From Symbiodinium natans (lineage: Eukaryota; Sar; Dinophyceae; Suessiales; Symbiodiniaceae): a DNA stretch of 62,000 nucleotides. Positions 10,214 through 20,370 of this stretch are shown here, piece after piece. The position numbers and the translations under genes were made by a program. The notes below the pieces were generated by a model. It ran no database searches, was not told the DNA's origin, and saw nothing but the letters and a program-made list of their open reading frames with translations. The stretch is from NCBI GenBank assembly GCA_905221605.1, contig CAJNDS010000294.1, positions 1 through 62,000 of the forward strand. Reading direction: 5' to 3'. The stretch's first letter is position 1. The number at the start of each line of letters is the position of its first letter.

Positions 10214-10363
10214 GCGGGGGGCATGGATGGTTTGCTCGCTGACTTGTCAAGGGTTTCTCCTGTTGATTTTTGCAGTACTGTGACCTTGTCGCTTTCTGTG
10301 ACTTGCACCGTTGTAAGTGTTAGTATGTTTTCATCTCGCCTACCGTAGCATCGGATTCTGCAG

Positions 10364-11745
10364 TTTGCGGTGATCGCAGCCATGGATGCCTACGCGTGTC
10401 AGCAGTATGTGCTGCAAGCCGGGTCGCATGTTCTTCATGTCTTTGTTGCTAAGCGGGGCCAGCTTACCGCGCTTGCTACTGCAGGGACTAGCGATATAGC
10501 GATGACCAAGCCCATGCAAACAGGAGTTATCCTGCCCACTGAGGCGGATGCAACGGGCTGGAACCACTGCTTCCCAAGGGAGGTGCAGCACCTCCTGCGG
10601 CTAGACTGCTCGGCCTTTTTGCGTGACAGCAATTCGATCTGCTTTGCGCAGCAAGCCACAGTTCGCTGTTTTCTCTTGCATGCAGGGCGGCCAGGCTTAG
10701 GCAACATGCCGCATCGCAGTGCCCTTACGGGTCGTGTGCTAGCTGCACCTGTGTGTGCACCGCCTACCAGCGCGGTTACTCCCCCCCCATGGTCTTGCAC
10801 AGTTGCCGGACACGGAGCGGGTAGGGAGGCAGCCCTGCCTCCCTCGCCCTTTCAGGCTCCAGTGCTAAGTCAACCCAGGACTTTCATGCCGGGTGCCCCC
10901 CCCCGCCCTCCTGCTCCCCCCGTCCCTCTCCGCACTGGTGGGCATAGATCATGTGATGGAAGCAGGGAAGCGGATCCCCTCTCCTTCTCAGCGCCTCCAC
11001 CTTCGACGCCTGCCGAAGCTGACATCCCGCCCTGGCTGGAGCACAAGAGAACCCACCCACATGCGCTTGCTGAGACCGCTTGGGATGCACGGCAGCTCCA
11101 CGCATGGAACGCGGACAGCCCGCCAGAGCAGGCAGATGCCTCTAACATTACGCTGGCTTTGGAGACTGATCAGAACTTCCCTGAACCCACCCCGGAGGGA
11201 ATCCTACCTCTACGGGCAGCCGTGGGTACGGTCACTGGCGAGCCGCCGGACCCGCAGGGGTGGCACCCAGCGGTCGATTACCTAGCGTTGCTCGGCTGCC
11301 TGCTCCCGCAGCTTCGGGACGCTGAACACGCGGGTGCCCACGTCCTCCTCTTGGTCACAGACAGTCGCAACTTTCTGTCCATCCCGCACTTCCCCTATTT
11401 CATACGGCATCTCGTTGCAAGGATGCAGTGGGAAGGAACTTATAGGGAAAAGTGGTTCCCTATCTTTGTGAACACTTTAGAGGCAGGGCTTGCTGCAGTG
11501 CACTTCACGTGGGCGGGGCCTGAAATCATGACTGTTCTTAGGGTTCTGGCGCCCGGAGCCGTCCTGATGTTGCTGGATCATGACACCCTCTTCACAGCCA
11601 GATGGGAAACCGAAGAGCTACGACGCTTTGCAGTTCTCGACCTCTTGCCAAACTCCCTGTCGGTGGAGCCTTTAGGTAAAATGGACGTGGAGGTGGACGA
11701 GACACAGCCCTGTGGCTCGCTTCCGGTACTTTCAATTTCTTTGGT
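10364..11745 (+). CDS. Proline-rich protein with C-terminal domain bearing an LLDHDTLF motif
   Basis: Opens after a CTGCAG acceptor; the first ATG is at 10382. Residues 1-110 form a mixed alpha/beta segment. Residues 120-240 are Pro/Ala-rich and probably disordered. Residues about 300-440 form a globular region with LLLVTDSRNFLSI, FVNTLEAGLAAVHF and VLMLLDHDTLFTARWE. The DHD after a hydrophobic strand recalls the DxD of nucleotide-sugar transferases, but I cannot confirm a family. The ORF continues to 11902, where the sequence becomes hydrophobic and Cys-rich and is probably intron. It may belong to the same gene as the hydrolase-like exon. Confidence 0.4.
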
Positions 11746-12225
11746 GTTTTTGGTGGGCTGCCAACCGACACTGGAGGCCCCTAAAGGGTGGAGCGCGGTG
11801 CACACAAGTCATGTCATCTGTTGTTGTATTTGCAGATGTGATTCTAGTTCGAAGCGAAATTTGTGCCTGCGATTTATTTTTGCAGTTTGGGCAAGTTCTT
11901 AGTTGCTTGTAGATCAATCTCGTTGCCTGGCGAATGCAGCCTTGCAAGAGGAATAAACTGCAAAGCTAATGGCCAAGGGCACCCGCACGCACTTCGTCAA
12001 ATGGGTGCTTGCAACGCTGTTATTCGGTGTGTGCGGGTCGCATAGGTGTACGCAATGATGAGCACTCGTCTAACATGTCCTTTAGTACTCGTGTCCTCAA
12101 CAAAATGTAACCATTGTTGCCAGCACGCGGAGTGGAAAAGGCGCTTGATTGTAGCTTTGCACTTGAAGGCGCTGCAGCCTTTTTGCTTTTGCAGATGCAG
12201 TGTTGTATTGCCTTGTTGACCAGCC
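11746..12225 (+). other. Intron or intergenic sequence with several TTTGCAG acceptor-like sites
   Basis: TTTGCAG-type signals end at 11835, 11885 and 12194. The last precedes the channel start by 31 bases. No exon of any length is convincing here. A fraction may be 5' untranslated sequence of the channel gene. Confidence 0.3.
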
Positions 12226-13330
12226 ATGCCAAGGGCGGTGTATCCTCGTGGAAAACCTGGCGAGTCTTTCCATGATCTCCTCAGGCAGCTAGCTGCAACT
12301 TACGAGCGCGACCTCCAGAACGCATGCAGGGCTGCGCGACCGCACCTCTCCTTCGGAAGGGCTACAGAGGATGAGCTGCAAGCACGGTTTTCGGCAGAAC
12401 TTGTGCGGCCGCCAACGAGTTTGAGCATGCCAACTCCGCCTCTCAATCCTCCGCCTTTGGAGCCTTTGCAGCCTCGGGCGTTTTCGGCGATTTCGGACCT
12501 CAAGCCCTCACGGAGTCAGCGGGATGCGGATCCTCTACTTGATTGTTTTGAAGGCAATGGTGCAAGCGGAGCCAGAGTCGAGAGCCCAGGCACCCCTCCA
12601 TGTCAAGAACAGCTTAGCTCAGAGAACGAACTTTTCGCGAGCCAAATTCTTCAGGTGGAGCTTCGAAACTGCTGGGCAGAAAAGCCGCCAAGTGTGCGGA
12701 TGAAAAGCATCGCCAGTGTGCAGTCTGATGCAGTCCTGCAAGTCGCCGGCCAACAGCCATGCACTTGCACTCTCAGTCCGTCTGGGACGTTCCGCAACAC
12801 TTGGGACCTAGTTGGCGTTATCTGCCTGGCCTGGGATGTCATCACGATCCCACTCCAAATGTTTGACTTTCAGCCCGAAGTTCAAGCAGCATTGGAGTGG
12901 ATATCTCGACTTGAGATCTTTTTCTGGCTGATTGACATGATGCTGGCTTTTCTTACCGGCTTTGTCAGTCGTGGAATCCTTGTCATGGACTTGCCAACGA
13001 TTCGGCGTCACTACCTTCGCAATTGGTTCAGCATTGATCTATCCATCCTCGTCGCTGATGTGCTGCTGGAGTTTGCGTTCGTGGACGTTATAGGGCAAAT
13101 GAAGGCGGCAAAGTTCCTTCGACTGGTGAGGTTGCTTCGCATTATCCGCTTGGGCAAGCTCACTCGCGTATCCATCGTTCTTCGTGACCAGCTCCAGTCA
13201 CGTGTGGCCTGCATACAGCTCAACTTGTCCCTGGTGATCCTAGGCATGATCCTCCTGGAGCATGTCATTGCATGCTGCTGGCACGGCATCGGTTCCCTGG
13301 ACGTGGACAACTCCTGGCTTGACGTCCATG
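12226..13330 (+). CDS. Channel exon 1: N-terminus and S1-S5
   Basis: Starts at ATG 12226 (MPRAVYPRGK). Hydrophobic helices are S1 near residue 191 (TWDLVGVICLAWDVI), S2 near 230, S3 near 269 (WFSIDLSILVADVL), S4 at about 291-310 and S5 near 330-352. S4 reads FLRLVRLLRIIRLGKL, with Arg every third or fourth residue as in voltage sensors. The exon ends DVH with a GTATGC donor at 13331, phase 1. The open frame past this point is intron. Confidence 0.75.
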
Positions 13331-15560
13331 GTATGCGACATCAGCATGTGTCTTGGGTTCTGTTGAGATCCACCTGCTGTTGAGGGAACGAAAGGCTAGT
13401 AAACCCTGAACCCTACAAACCCTCACAATTGCTTGCAAGAGCCCCCAAGGTCTCCTTTCAATATGCCACAGCCCTGCGCTGGAGTTTTGCACAGCTGGGG
13501 GTTGGCGGGACGGAGATCGAAGCAGTCTCCTACACAGAGGAGCTTCAAGAGGGTGATTTGACCCCCAACCTTCAACTCTCAACCCTACACCCTTTTGACA
13601 AAAACCCCTGAGCCCCTTGAAGCCTGAGCCCACAGGCTGTCTACTCTGTCATTGTGGCATTCGTGTCCCTGGTCTCCTTCTCCACCGTGATCAGCTCCAT
13701 GACCTCCCTGATCTCCAGCCTGAACAAGGCGAAGGTGCGATCTGGTCCATACAACAATCGAAAGACTTAGAATCAACGTCATAGTCATAGCCGTAAGTCA
13801 TCGTTGTAGAAGAAGAACAGCAAAGGAAGCACGAGGGGGTAGGGTTCCAGGTGCAGGGTTTACGGGGGTTGGGCAGTTTTAGTTTGCCTCTACCTTGACG
13901 CGAAGGAAGATAAGATGCTCCCCAGCAGCCAATTGATAGCAAACTCGGGAAAGATGGTAGAGGCTCCTCATACGATGAACCCGAAACCCAAAACCCTAAA
14001 CCCCAAACCCTAAACCCTAAACCCTAAACCCTAAACCCTCCCCAGTCATGATCTTGGGCTTCTTTCGTTTTGTAAGGCTGCTCCCCTGTACTTCAAGGTC
14101 TTGCACGGACATGTTGCAACATCAGCTTGTCTTGGTTTTGCGAGCTGACGTCTTATGCATGAGTCAGTGCAAAAGAAAGGCAGCTACGTATGCAGAACGG
14201 ATCCTTGCAAAGTGGGCAACTTAAACTGGCTCAAGTATCCTAACCCTTTTCGGGCTACGTGCTGTTTAGAATGTTTTGAACCCTAAACCCTGAACCCCAA
14301 ACCCTAGACCCTAAACCTTGAACCCTGTTTTGATTTAGGGTTTAGGGCTTTGTCCAGGTGGAGGAAACTGATCAGTTCTGGCTACTCCGGAAGTACTTGC
14401 GAGACAATGACATCTCAGGGAGCCTTGCGGAGCGTGTCACGGACTTCCTCCAGTGGCTCAGCTGCCGGAAGCGTGTGGGGATTAAAGTCTAGTGCGCAGG
14501 CTCTATTTCAAGGTAGGACCCCTTGTGCAAAACACTTTAAAACAACTTGGGGTCGGAGAAGCAATCTGTGACTTGATGTTTCTTGCGAAGAGCCAAGGTA
14601 TGCCTACCACACCCGTGCCATCCAACTTGCGGAGCACCCGCACATCCTCCAGCTTCTGTCAAAGCCTTTGCAAGGGGAGTTGAGCTTTCGCCTCTACCGC
14701 GCCAGCATCCTCAGGGTCTCCTTCTTGGCTGAAGTGGACCGCAGTGTTGCTGCGCACCGGGAGGCTGCGTTCCAGAAGTTGGCCAGCGATGCAGTCCGCG
14801 TCATCGACACCGGTGACTTGGATGCGCTTTTTTCCACGAACCAAGAGGCGCACACGTCGTACCTCCTCCTAGACGGGTCCCTGCGGTACGTTCACGGCCA
14901 AGCGGGGGAGCAAAAGTTGCGTTCTCGGAGCTGGATCAGCGAGATGGCGCTGTGGACTCAGTGGCTGCATGTGGGAGAACTCCTTTCCATCGGATTCTCG
15001 CGACTAGTGTGCCTGGATGTGCAGGAGTTCTCGAACCCTTAACCCTAAACCCTAAACCCTAAACCCTAAACCCTAAACCCTAAACCCCTACAGGAGTTCT
15101 CCAACAGCATCTTCAGCTCTTTGGATCTCCGCAACCGCGCGCATCTCTACGCCAAGCTCTACGTGGAGCGCCTGCGGCCGCCGATGCGCAAGAAGACCCG
15201 GAAAGCCGGAAGCCCACGAAGTCCAAAATCCAGACCCTGGTTCCTCAAACCAGTTGACCCGAGACATCCTGACAAAAGAGGAGGCCCTCAACACCCTCAA
15301 AACCCTACTGAAAACCCCCCTAAGCCCCAAACCCTAAACCCAAACCCCAAACCCCAAGCCCCAAGCCCCAAGCCCTAAGCCCTAAGCCCCAAACCCCTAA
15401 GCCCCAAAGCCCGAAACCTCCAAGCTCTAAACCCCAAACCATCCCAAACCCTAAGCCTGAAACCCTAATCAAGGCAGGAGCGCCTCATGAGCGACTTGTG
15501 GCTCTACGAGGATGTGCAGGTAATGGAGCGCGCGAAGACCCTGCCGGAGCAAGGCGGCCG
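12226..15560 (+). CDS. Voltage-gated, KCNH/CNG-like cation channel (multi-exon gene)
   Basis: Seven exons join in phase: 12226-13330, 13442-13548, 13636-13734, 14358 to about 14476, 14598-15024, 15094-15204 and 15478 to about 15558. They encode a six-helix channel followed by a C-linker and a cyclic-nucleotide-binding-like domain, the architecture of EAG/HCN/CNG channels in the plasma membrane. Donors inferred from phase are GT, GA, GT, GC, GA and GC. Several introns contain telomere-like repeats. The gene may continue past 15560; no stop was identified. The N-terminal 185 residues are low-complexity and probably cytosolic. Family confidence is high; ion selectivity is not predicted. Confidence 0.75.
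13442..13548 (+). CDS. Channel exon 2: pore loop
   Basis: Encodes YATALRWSFAQLGVGGTEIE. The aromatic-rich pore helix (ALRWSFAQL) is followed by GVGG where K+ channels have GYG or GFG. With one base carried over from exon 1 the exon gives 36 whole codons and ends LQ before GAGGGT, so a GA donor is inferred. Confidence 0.65.
13636..13734 (+). CDS. Channel exon 3: S6 helix
   Basis: Exactly 33 codons between CCCACAG and GTGCGA. It reads AVYSVIVAFVSLVSFSTVI and then Ser/Leu-rich sequence ending NKAK, as S6 of EAG-type channels does. Phase 0 on both sides. Confidence 0.75.
13979..14350 (+). repeat. Telomere-like repeats in the channel intron 13735-14357
   Basis: CCCTAAA units at 13979-14039 and, more degenerate, at 14277-14330. 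A few TTTAGGG units at 14335-14350 sit immediately before the acceptor. Confidence 0.85.
14358..14476 (+). CDS. Channel exon 4: C-linker
   Basis: Starts after TGTCCAG and reads VEETDQFWLLRKYLRDN and onward to LQWLSCRK. QFWLLRRFL-type sequence is typical of the C-linker of EAG/CNG-like channels in protists. The exon appears to end in phase 2 at a GC donor (GCGTGT). Confidence 0.7.
14598..15024 (+). CDS. Channel exon 5: cyclic-nucleotide-binding-like domain
   Basis: Opens AYHTRAIQLAEHPHI, then LLSKPLQGELSFRLYR (the link into the domain) and a beta-roll-like stretch with TSYLLLDGSLRYVHG. The phosphate-binding FGE motif is not evident; SWISEMALWT is at the equivalent place, so nucleotide binding is doubtful. 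Ends DVQ, followed directly by the telomere-repeat intron. Confidence 0.65.
15025..15093 (+). other. 69-nt intron made almost entirely of CCCTAAA repeats
   Basis: Begins GAGTTCTCGAAC, contains about seven CCCTAAA units (15035-15090) and ends CCCCTACAG. The sequence CAGGAGTTCTC-n-AAC lies at both ends (15022-15036 and 15091-15104), so exon sequence is duplicated around the repeat. Removing 15025-15093 restores the frame as LDVQEFSNSIFSS. The intron is of GA-AG type by this placement. Confidence 0.7.
15094..15204 (+). CDS. Channel exon 6
   Basis: 37 codons, EFSNSIFSSLDLRNRAHLY and onward, ending MRKKTRK before a GCCGGA donor. A helical, basic segment following the CNBD-like domain. Phase 0 on both sides. 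Confidence 0.6.
15307..15477 (+). repeat. Degenerate CCCTAAA-like tract upstream of channel exon 7
   Basis: Mixture of CCCTAAG, CCCCAAG and CCCTAAA units ending shortly before the AAGGCAG acceptor; C-rich, and able to serve as the pyrimidine tract. Confidence 0.75.
15478..15558 (+). CDS. Channel exon 7 (last one recognised)
   Basis: After AAGGCAG it reads ERLMSDLWLYEDVQVMERAK and continues to EQGGR. The DLW..ED.Q.MERA pattern continues the helical tail of the preceding exon. It runs straight into a TTTAGGG tract and is preceded by a CCCTAA-rich tract. Confidence 0.55.
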
Positions 15561-17549
15561 GGTTTGGGGTTTAGGGTTTGGGTTTTAGGGTTTAGGGATG
15601 TTTAGGGTTTAGGGTGCAGTTTTTTTGTCCACTGCCTTGAGGGCAGGGTCAGGAGTTCTGGGGGTTTAGCACTTGGATGCAAGTTATGTGCTAATTGTGT
15701 GTTTGTGTTATGGCCTAGGGGTTTGGGTTCTCCAAAAATTTCACTTTACACAATCCAAAACTGCTTGGAGGTCTTCGACAAGGGGCTTTAGAGGGCTAGA
15801 CCCTGAAACCCTAAACCCTCAACCCTGAAACCCTGATGGGGTACCTGTCACCCAACGCGCCTCGGGCGGCTTGAGGGTGTTGGGCCTTCAGGCGGCTGGC
15901 GGATCTTCTCGCGGTTCCGAGCGGGCCCCCAGCAGCTCCGGGTACTGCCATGCAGCCCAGACGATTGACTTCGGGCGATGATGGTTTAGGGTTTCGGGGT
16001 ATTCAGGGGTCCTTTTTTGGGTGTGTGCGTGTGTGTGAGAGATTGAGGCTAGGGCCAGGACCTGGAAGGGATAAATTTGCAGGAAGCATCGCAGGGCTTG
16101 AAGCTTCTGCAGGGATATAGGGTATTTTGAGCATGGGTGTCTTCACACTCCAACTGGGGAGATGGCGGACGTTGGACAGTTTCACACATGGGCAAAATGG
16201 CCAGGCAGGGGTGCATCGTCGAAACTGAGACCCGGGAACCCTGAACCCAGGCGGAGCCGAGCCCATTCCCTGGGCTCCTGGAAGCCTTTCTAACAATTCG
16301 CCACATGCTCGGCTTAGGGCTTAGGGTTTAGGGCTCCTGGGCAGGATTTAACGCTTGTAGCTCGCTTTCGTCGCAAGTCAAGAGAGGGGGGTTTCTGAGC
16401 TATGGTTTGGGGCAGTCACTTTCACGAGGCTGGTTCTTTCTTCTGGCAGAAGCAGCCCATTCTCGTGACTCGCGAGCATCATTTTCGCTCTGCGACCGAT
16501 ATTGGCCGCAGTACGATTGGAGCCAAAAGTCCTCCTCATGCATCATGCATCCCCAATGTTGGCTTAAGTTTGACCCTAGAAGTGGAGTTCTTCAGTACTG
16601 TCTGGATCGACATGGCAGCCAGCAACCTCATCTGACCCCACAGGAGGAGTTCCGTGGGCGTGTTCGTAATACATTGCATCCGATCGATCGATCTTCCAGA
16701 GTTTCGACCTGTCAACCAGAAGGTTCTTCGACGAGCGTTGGGAAGTCATCCCCGCAGCTCAAACATCCTGAACGCATGATAGGACTTAGGACAGCAAGCT
16801 TGTGGCGCTTGTAGCTGTGATTTTGTCATCAGGCCGTTGCATCCCAGAACGAGGGGGAGCCTTTCTCGAAGATGAAAGTCGCCTTGCCGTGTACCAACCC
16901 GGCTGCTACTTCAGTCGCAGCGAAAAGGAACGATTTCAGCTGTTGGAGCTGAGCACAAGACCCCATCCATGAGGATTGGAGCGTTTATTTCCTTTCTTCA
17001 GCTAGGGTTGTAGATTTCCCTCGGTCTGCCCCAAGTTACCCCCTAGAAAAATCTCACGAGGTGTCTATGAAGTGCCCGCCCCCAAAGAATCCGGCGCCGA
17101 GACTCCCTCAGAGAACCTCAGTCTTGGGATGTTCTTCCTTTCTTGGTTTGGGCTCCGGGGTTCTGGGGTTCTGGGGTTCCTGTCCCTTCTGCATGGACAG
17201 ACACCTTCGGGCAGAAAAACGCAATCCTGACCTTCAACTCCGTGGCCTGTTGCAGTCGATGACGACATGCGGGGGTGCTGGAGGTGTAGGGTTTTAGGGG
17301 GCTTAGGGTTTAGGGCTAAAATTTCAGAGTTTCAGAGATTACGGGACGGCACCGCTCGCGTCGCAGTACTCAAAAGGACTCGTCCCACTCTACACGCCTC
17401 GAACCATGACGAACCCAAAACCCTCAAAGCCCTAAACCACGGCCCTAAAATCTCCTAACCCCCTCCCCGCAAAAAAAAAAGAAAACCAAATAATCATAAC
17501 GACCTGAAACCCCAAAAGCCCCAAAAGCCCTAAGCCTTTCCCCCACTAG
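15559..17549 (+). other. Mostly non-coding, with TTTAGGG at the left and CCCTAAA-like patches
   Basis: TTTAGGG units at 15559-15617 follow the channel exon directly; a CCCTAAA-like patch lies at 15798-15835. Short ORFs at 16003-16306 and 16402-16814 have no protein character I recognise. G/T-rich repeat-like sequence recurs at 17150-17310. Confidence 0.4.
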
Positions 17550-17590
17550 CCATGGAGTCCCGGATCGGGCAGCGGCTCGCCAACTTGGAG
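17550..17590 (+). CDS. Short putative coiled-coil exon (QRLANLE)
   Basis: ATG at 17552 gives MESRIGQRLANLE, then GTGCTC as donor. The ending RLANLE resembles the ends of other tiny exons at 18415, 53989, 54440 and 56649. A TTTAGGG tract starts about 45 bases downstream. Confidence 0.4.
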
Positions 17591-17636
17591 GTGCTCGGTT
17601 GAGTCCCATAGGTTTGGGCTCGGAGGAGGGAGCCGA

Positions 17637-18000
17637 TGTCGGGGTGTTAGGGGGGGGTTTAGGGGTTAGGGTTTGGGGTATGGGGTGTAGGGGGGGGGTT
17701 AGGGGTTTAGGGGTTTAGGGTGTAGGGCCTAGGGATCAGTTCGGGGTATTGGGGTTCAGGATTTTAGGGTCGAGCAGTTGAGGATCTGCACATCGCGGCT
17801 CACCAGAATCATCCTTTTCTTCACAAAGCACTCAGCACGGAGAGCCAGACCTCAAACCTTGACCCCTTCACCACTTGTCCGAACACCTGAACACCTTAAT
17901 CACACAGGCACACACACACACACCATCCACCATACCCCTAAACCCTAAACCCCTCAACCCCTAAACCCTCAAACACCTTTAACCCTCAAACACCTTCAAC
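17637..18000 (+). repeat. Intron with TTTAGGG at its left and CCCTAAA at its right
   Basis: G-rich TTTAGGG/TTTGGGG variants at 17637-17770, then unique sequence and a short CA run, then CCCTAAA variants at 17934-18000 immediately before the next putative exon. The two tracts are reverse complementary. Confidence 0.7.
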
Positions 18001-18008
18001 TCTCCCGA

Positions 18009-18078
18009 GGCAGAGCTGCTGCCCGCGGGCAGCACCGGGGCCGGCGGCGTCCTCGCACGCGTTGGGCGTCTTGAGGAG
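18009..18078 (+). CDS. Short putative exon ending VGRLEE
   Basis: After CCCGAG it reads AELLPAGSTGAGGVLARVGR and then LEE. It shares the RLxxLE-like ending of the neighbouring tiny exons. Support is composition and context only. Confidence 0.35.
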
Positions 18079-18329
18079 TCTTGTGGGGGGCGGGGGTGAG
18101 CGAAGGGAGCTCCCCAAAGACTTAAAAAAGATGTATGAGCATGAAAGTTGTTGATATCCCATTGGCCTTTTGCAATTGCTTTTTCTCCTTTTTTCATGCA
18201 GGTATGTGATTTGCATTGATTTGCCAACAAGCATGGGGGTTGACCTGACTCAGGTTCTTGGCATTTTCAACTAAAAGACATCCTTGAATGGCAAGCGACG
18301 AAAGGATCCCAACGCCCTCGGCCCCAAAG

Positions 18330-18414
18330 CCCTAAACTACCCTAAGCCCTAAACCCCAAACCCTAAACCCTAAACCCTCAACCCTAAACCCTAAACCCTA
18401 AACCCTAAAACCAG
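18330..18414 (+). repeat. CCCTAAA tract abutting a splice acceptor
   Basis: About ten CCCTAAA/CCCTCAA units ending CCCTAAAACCAG. The repeat itself supplies the pyrimidine tract, with the AG only two bases beyond the last unit. Confidence 0.8.
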
Positions 18415-18480
18415 GAGATCCTGGAGGGGGCCCAAGGTGAAGTGGCAGCTGGCCTTGCCCGGCGCCTGGAGAACCTCGAG
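18415..18480 (+). CDS. 66-nt coiled-coil exon (LARRLENLE)
   Basis: Exactly 22 codons, EILEGAQGEVAAGLARRLEN and then LE, between ACCAG and GCCTGT. The GC donor and phase-0 ends match the sister exons at 53989-54033 and 54440-54489. Predicted helical; the function of the whole protein is unknown. Confidence 0.5.
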
Positions 18481-18499
18481 GCCTGTCGTTCTCAGGCTT

Positions 18500-18630
18500 T
18501 TGGTTTAGGGTTCAGGGTTTAGGGTTCAGGGTTTAGGGCTAGGGATTAGAATTTAGGGTTTAGGGTTTCAGGGTACATGGTGCAGGGTTCAGGGTTTAGG
18601 GTTTCGGGTTCAGGGTTCAGGGTTCAGGGG
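18500..18630 (+). repeat. TTTAGGG/TTCAGGG tract just after the exon
   Basis: G-rich telomere-like units begin 20 bases downstream of the donor at 18481, alternating TTTAGGG and TTCAGGG. Confidence 0.8.
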
Positions 18631-18930
18631 GTGTGCGGTACATGCGTGGAGCTCAGACCTGCTGTGGGTGATCTCCAGGTCTTAGTCTTCGGCGTCGATG
18701 GTGCCGATGGTGAGGGTGAGCCGGAGGACACACAGAGGGATCAAGTTCCAGGAGTTCGCATGTTGGGTTGAGGCTTTATTGTATGACAGTAGCAGACCAT
18801 GGACCCCATGGCAGTCTGTCTTTCCCTCTGGGTGTGTACAGTGAGTGTGCTTCGGTGAGGTGTTGAATAAGCGAGATGCTTCAATCATAGTCGTTCCGAG
18901 ACCGCAAGCTTTAAGCCCCCCGCCCTCCAT

Positions 18931-19008
18931 ATGGAACTGGAGCAGGAACCCGAAAACGACATTCCGGAGACCCCTGCTGAGCCGAGTGCGCCACCACCAA
19001 AGAGGTTC
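18931..19008 (+). CDS. Putative exon, acidic and proline-rich
   Basis: ATG at 18931 reads MELEQEPENDIPETPAEPSA and then PPPK. TTTGGGG/TTTAGGG repeats follow from 19017. Composition is typical of a disordered linker. Weak support. Confidence 0.3.
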
Positions 19009-19012
19009 CGTT

Positions 19013-19325
19013 GGGTTTGGGGTTTGGGGTTTGGGGTTTAGGGTTTAGGGTTTAGGGTTTAGGGTTTTTCGGTTCAGGGTTTAGGGTTTAGGGTTTAGGG
19101 TTTTTGGGTTCAGGGCACAGGTTCAGGGCGTTCACGTCTGGGCGACTGCTGCGACTCAAAGCCTTCATGAAGCCTAGGGGAAAAAGGGGGCTAAAGTATG
19201 GGACAGTAACACCTTTCATGACGGAACTCTAAACCGCGCTCAGTTGCTCAGACTCGGAGACAGCGCCGAGTAAACCCTAAACCCTAAACCCTAAGCCCTA
19301 AATCCTAAACCCTAAACCGTTAAAC
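19013..19325 (+). repeat. TTTAGGG tract (left) and CCCTAAA tract (right) enclosing 150 bases
   Basis: TTTAGGG units at 19017-19110 and CCCTAAA units at 19272-19325 in inverted arrangement, as at 17637-18000. Confidence 0.75.
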
Positions 19326-19586
19326 CCCGACTTCATCAGGCTCCCGAAGTGGACTAAATGAGCAGCAGGCAAGCAAACAAGCCCAAAACCGGTTAAGCCA
19401 ATTAGGAGAAATTGGTGGGTGGGTGCAAGCCGGGAAAACAAAAAGATTACCCGAGATGGAGAGCTCGTTTTGTGGGGGGTTTGACGCAGAACCCGTGATT
19501 TCACAAAATAGTGTGTACCCCTTATCTGATTCCCAAAATGCTCTCATGCAAGCGAGGCCCCAGAAGCCCCCCCCCCTCCCCCATCC

Positions 19587-19785
19587 TTACACACCCTAAA
19601 CCCTGAACCCCAAACCCTCAACCCTAAACCCTAAAACCTAAACCCTATACCCCATACCCTACACCCCAAACCCTAAAACCCTAAAACCCTAAACCCTAAA
19701 CCCTAAACCCTAATCCCACAAACCCTAAACCCTAACCCCTAACCCCTAAACCCTAAACCCTCAACCCTCAACCCTAAACCCCAAG
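19587..19785 (+). repeat. Long CCCTAAA-type tract
   Basis: About 25 units of CCCTAAA with variants (CCCATAC, CCCTCAA, CCCCTAA), the longest C-strand tract in this part of the window. Confidence 0.85.
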
Positions 19786-20219
19786 TCAGGGCGAAGGTGG
19801 AGCCTCCCCAGCGAGGCAAGGGAGCTGCTCCAGCTCCTGGCGCCTGGACTCCGCGAGGTTCCCGGGATTTGGGATGGTGGGGTTTTTGGGTACTAATAGG
19901 GGTCGGAAGAATTGCTAGTATTTTTTCCTTGATGGTCCCCTAATAAATATACAACAGTAACCCTCCAAAACCCTGATCTAGTTGTTAAGGCCCCTATATT
20001 GGGGGCTGAGGCTTGATGCGTCTCGGGGTCTTGGGTCCCAGGCTACGATCTGGAGAGGTTCTGGGCTGGAGAGGTTCTGGGCCCTCGCCTCATTCAGGGC
20101 TGATTGTTGGCTAAGCCCGCGCAGCGAAACAACCCAGATCCTGAAGCCCGGCATAGCCCGCCACAGGTGTGCTGAGTGCCGGGTTTTGAAGGTTGGTTCA
20201 AGGGCCTTTGCAGCTGCGC

Positions 20220-20370
20220 AGGCCACGAAGACCTCGCCACCTATGCGCGCCGGTTCGGGTTCAACCGGGACGCTGTCCGGACCCTCCACGAGCTTCCTCC
20301 GCACGTCCTCGAGAACGTCAAGCACAATTTCACGCCCAAGCCGGACACAAAGGACGTCTCGGCCCTGCGC
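20220..20370 (+). CDS. Exon carrying an unnamed repeat module (copy 1)
   Basis: Reads HEDLATYARRFGFNRDAVRT, then LHELPPHVLENVKHNF, then PKPDTKDVS. The skeleton FxxNxDAVxxL-xLP-xVLExVxxxFxP-xDVSGK recurs in the exons near 21026 and 21545. I believe this module is widespread in dinoflagellate proteins but cannot name a function. It probably ends at a GC donor after GACGTCTCG. Confidence 0.5.

Noticed and set aside
14229-14238. Second spliced-leader-like match (TGGCTCAAG)
   Set aside because: Only nine bases match, inside an intron; expected by chance.
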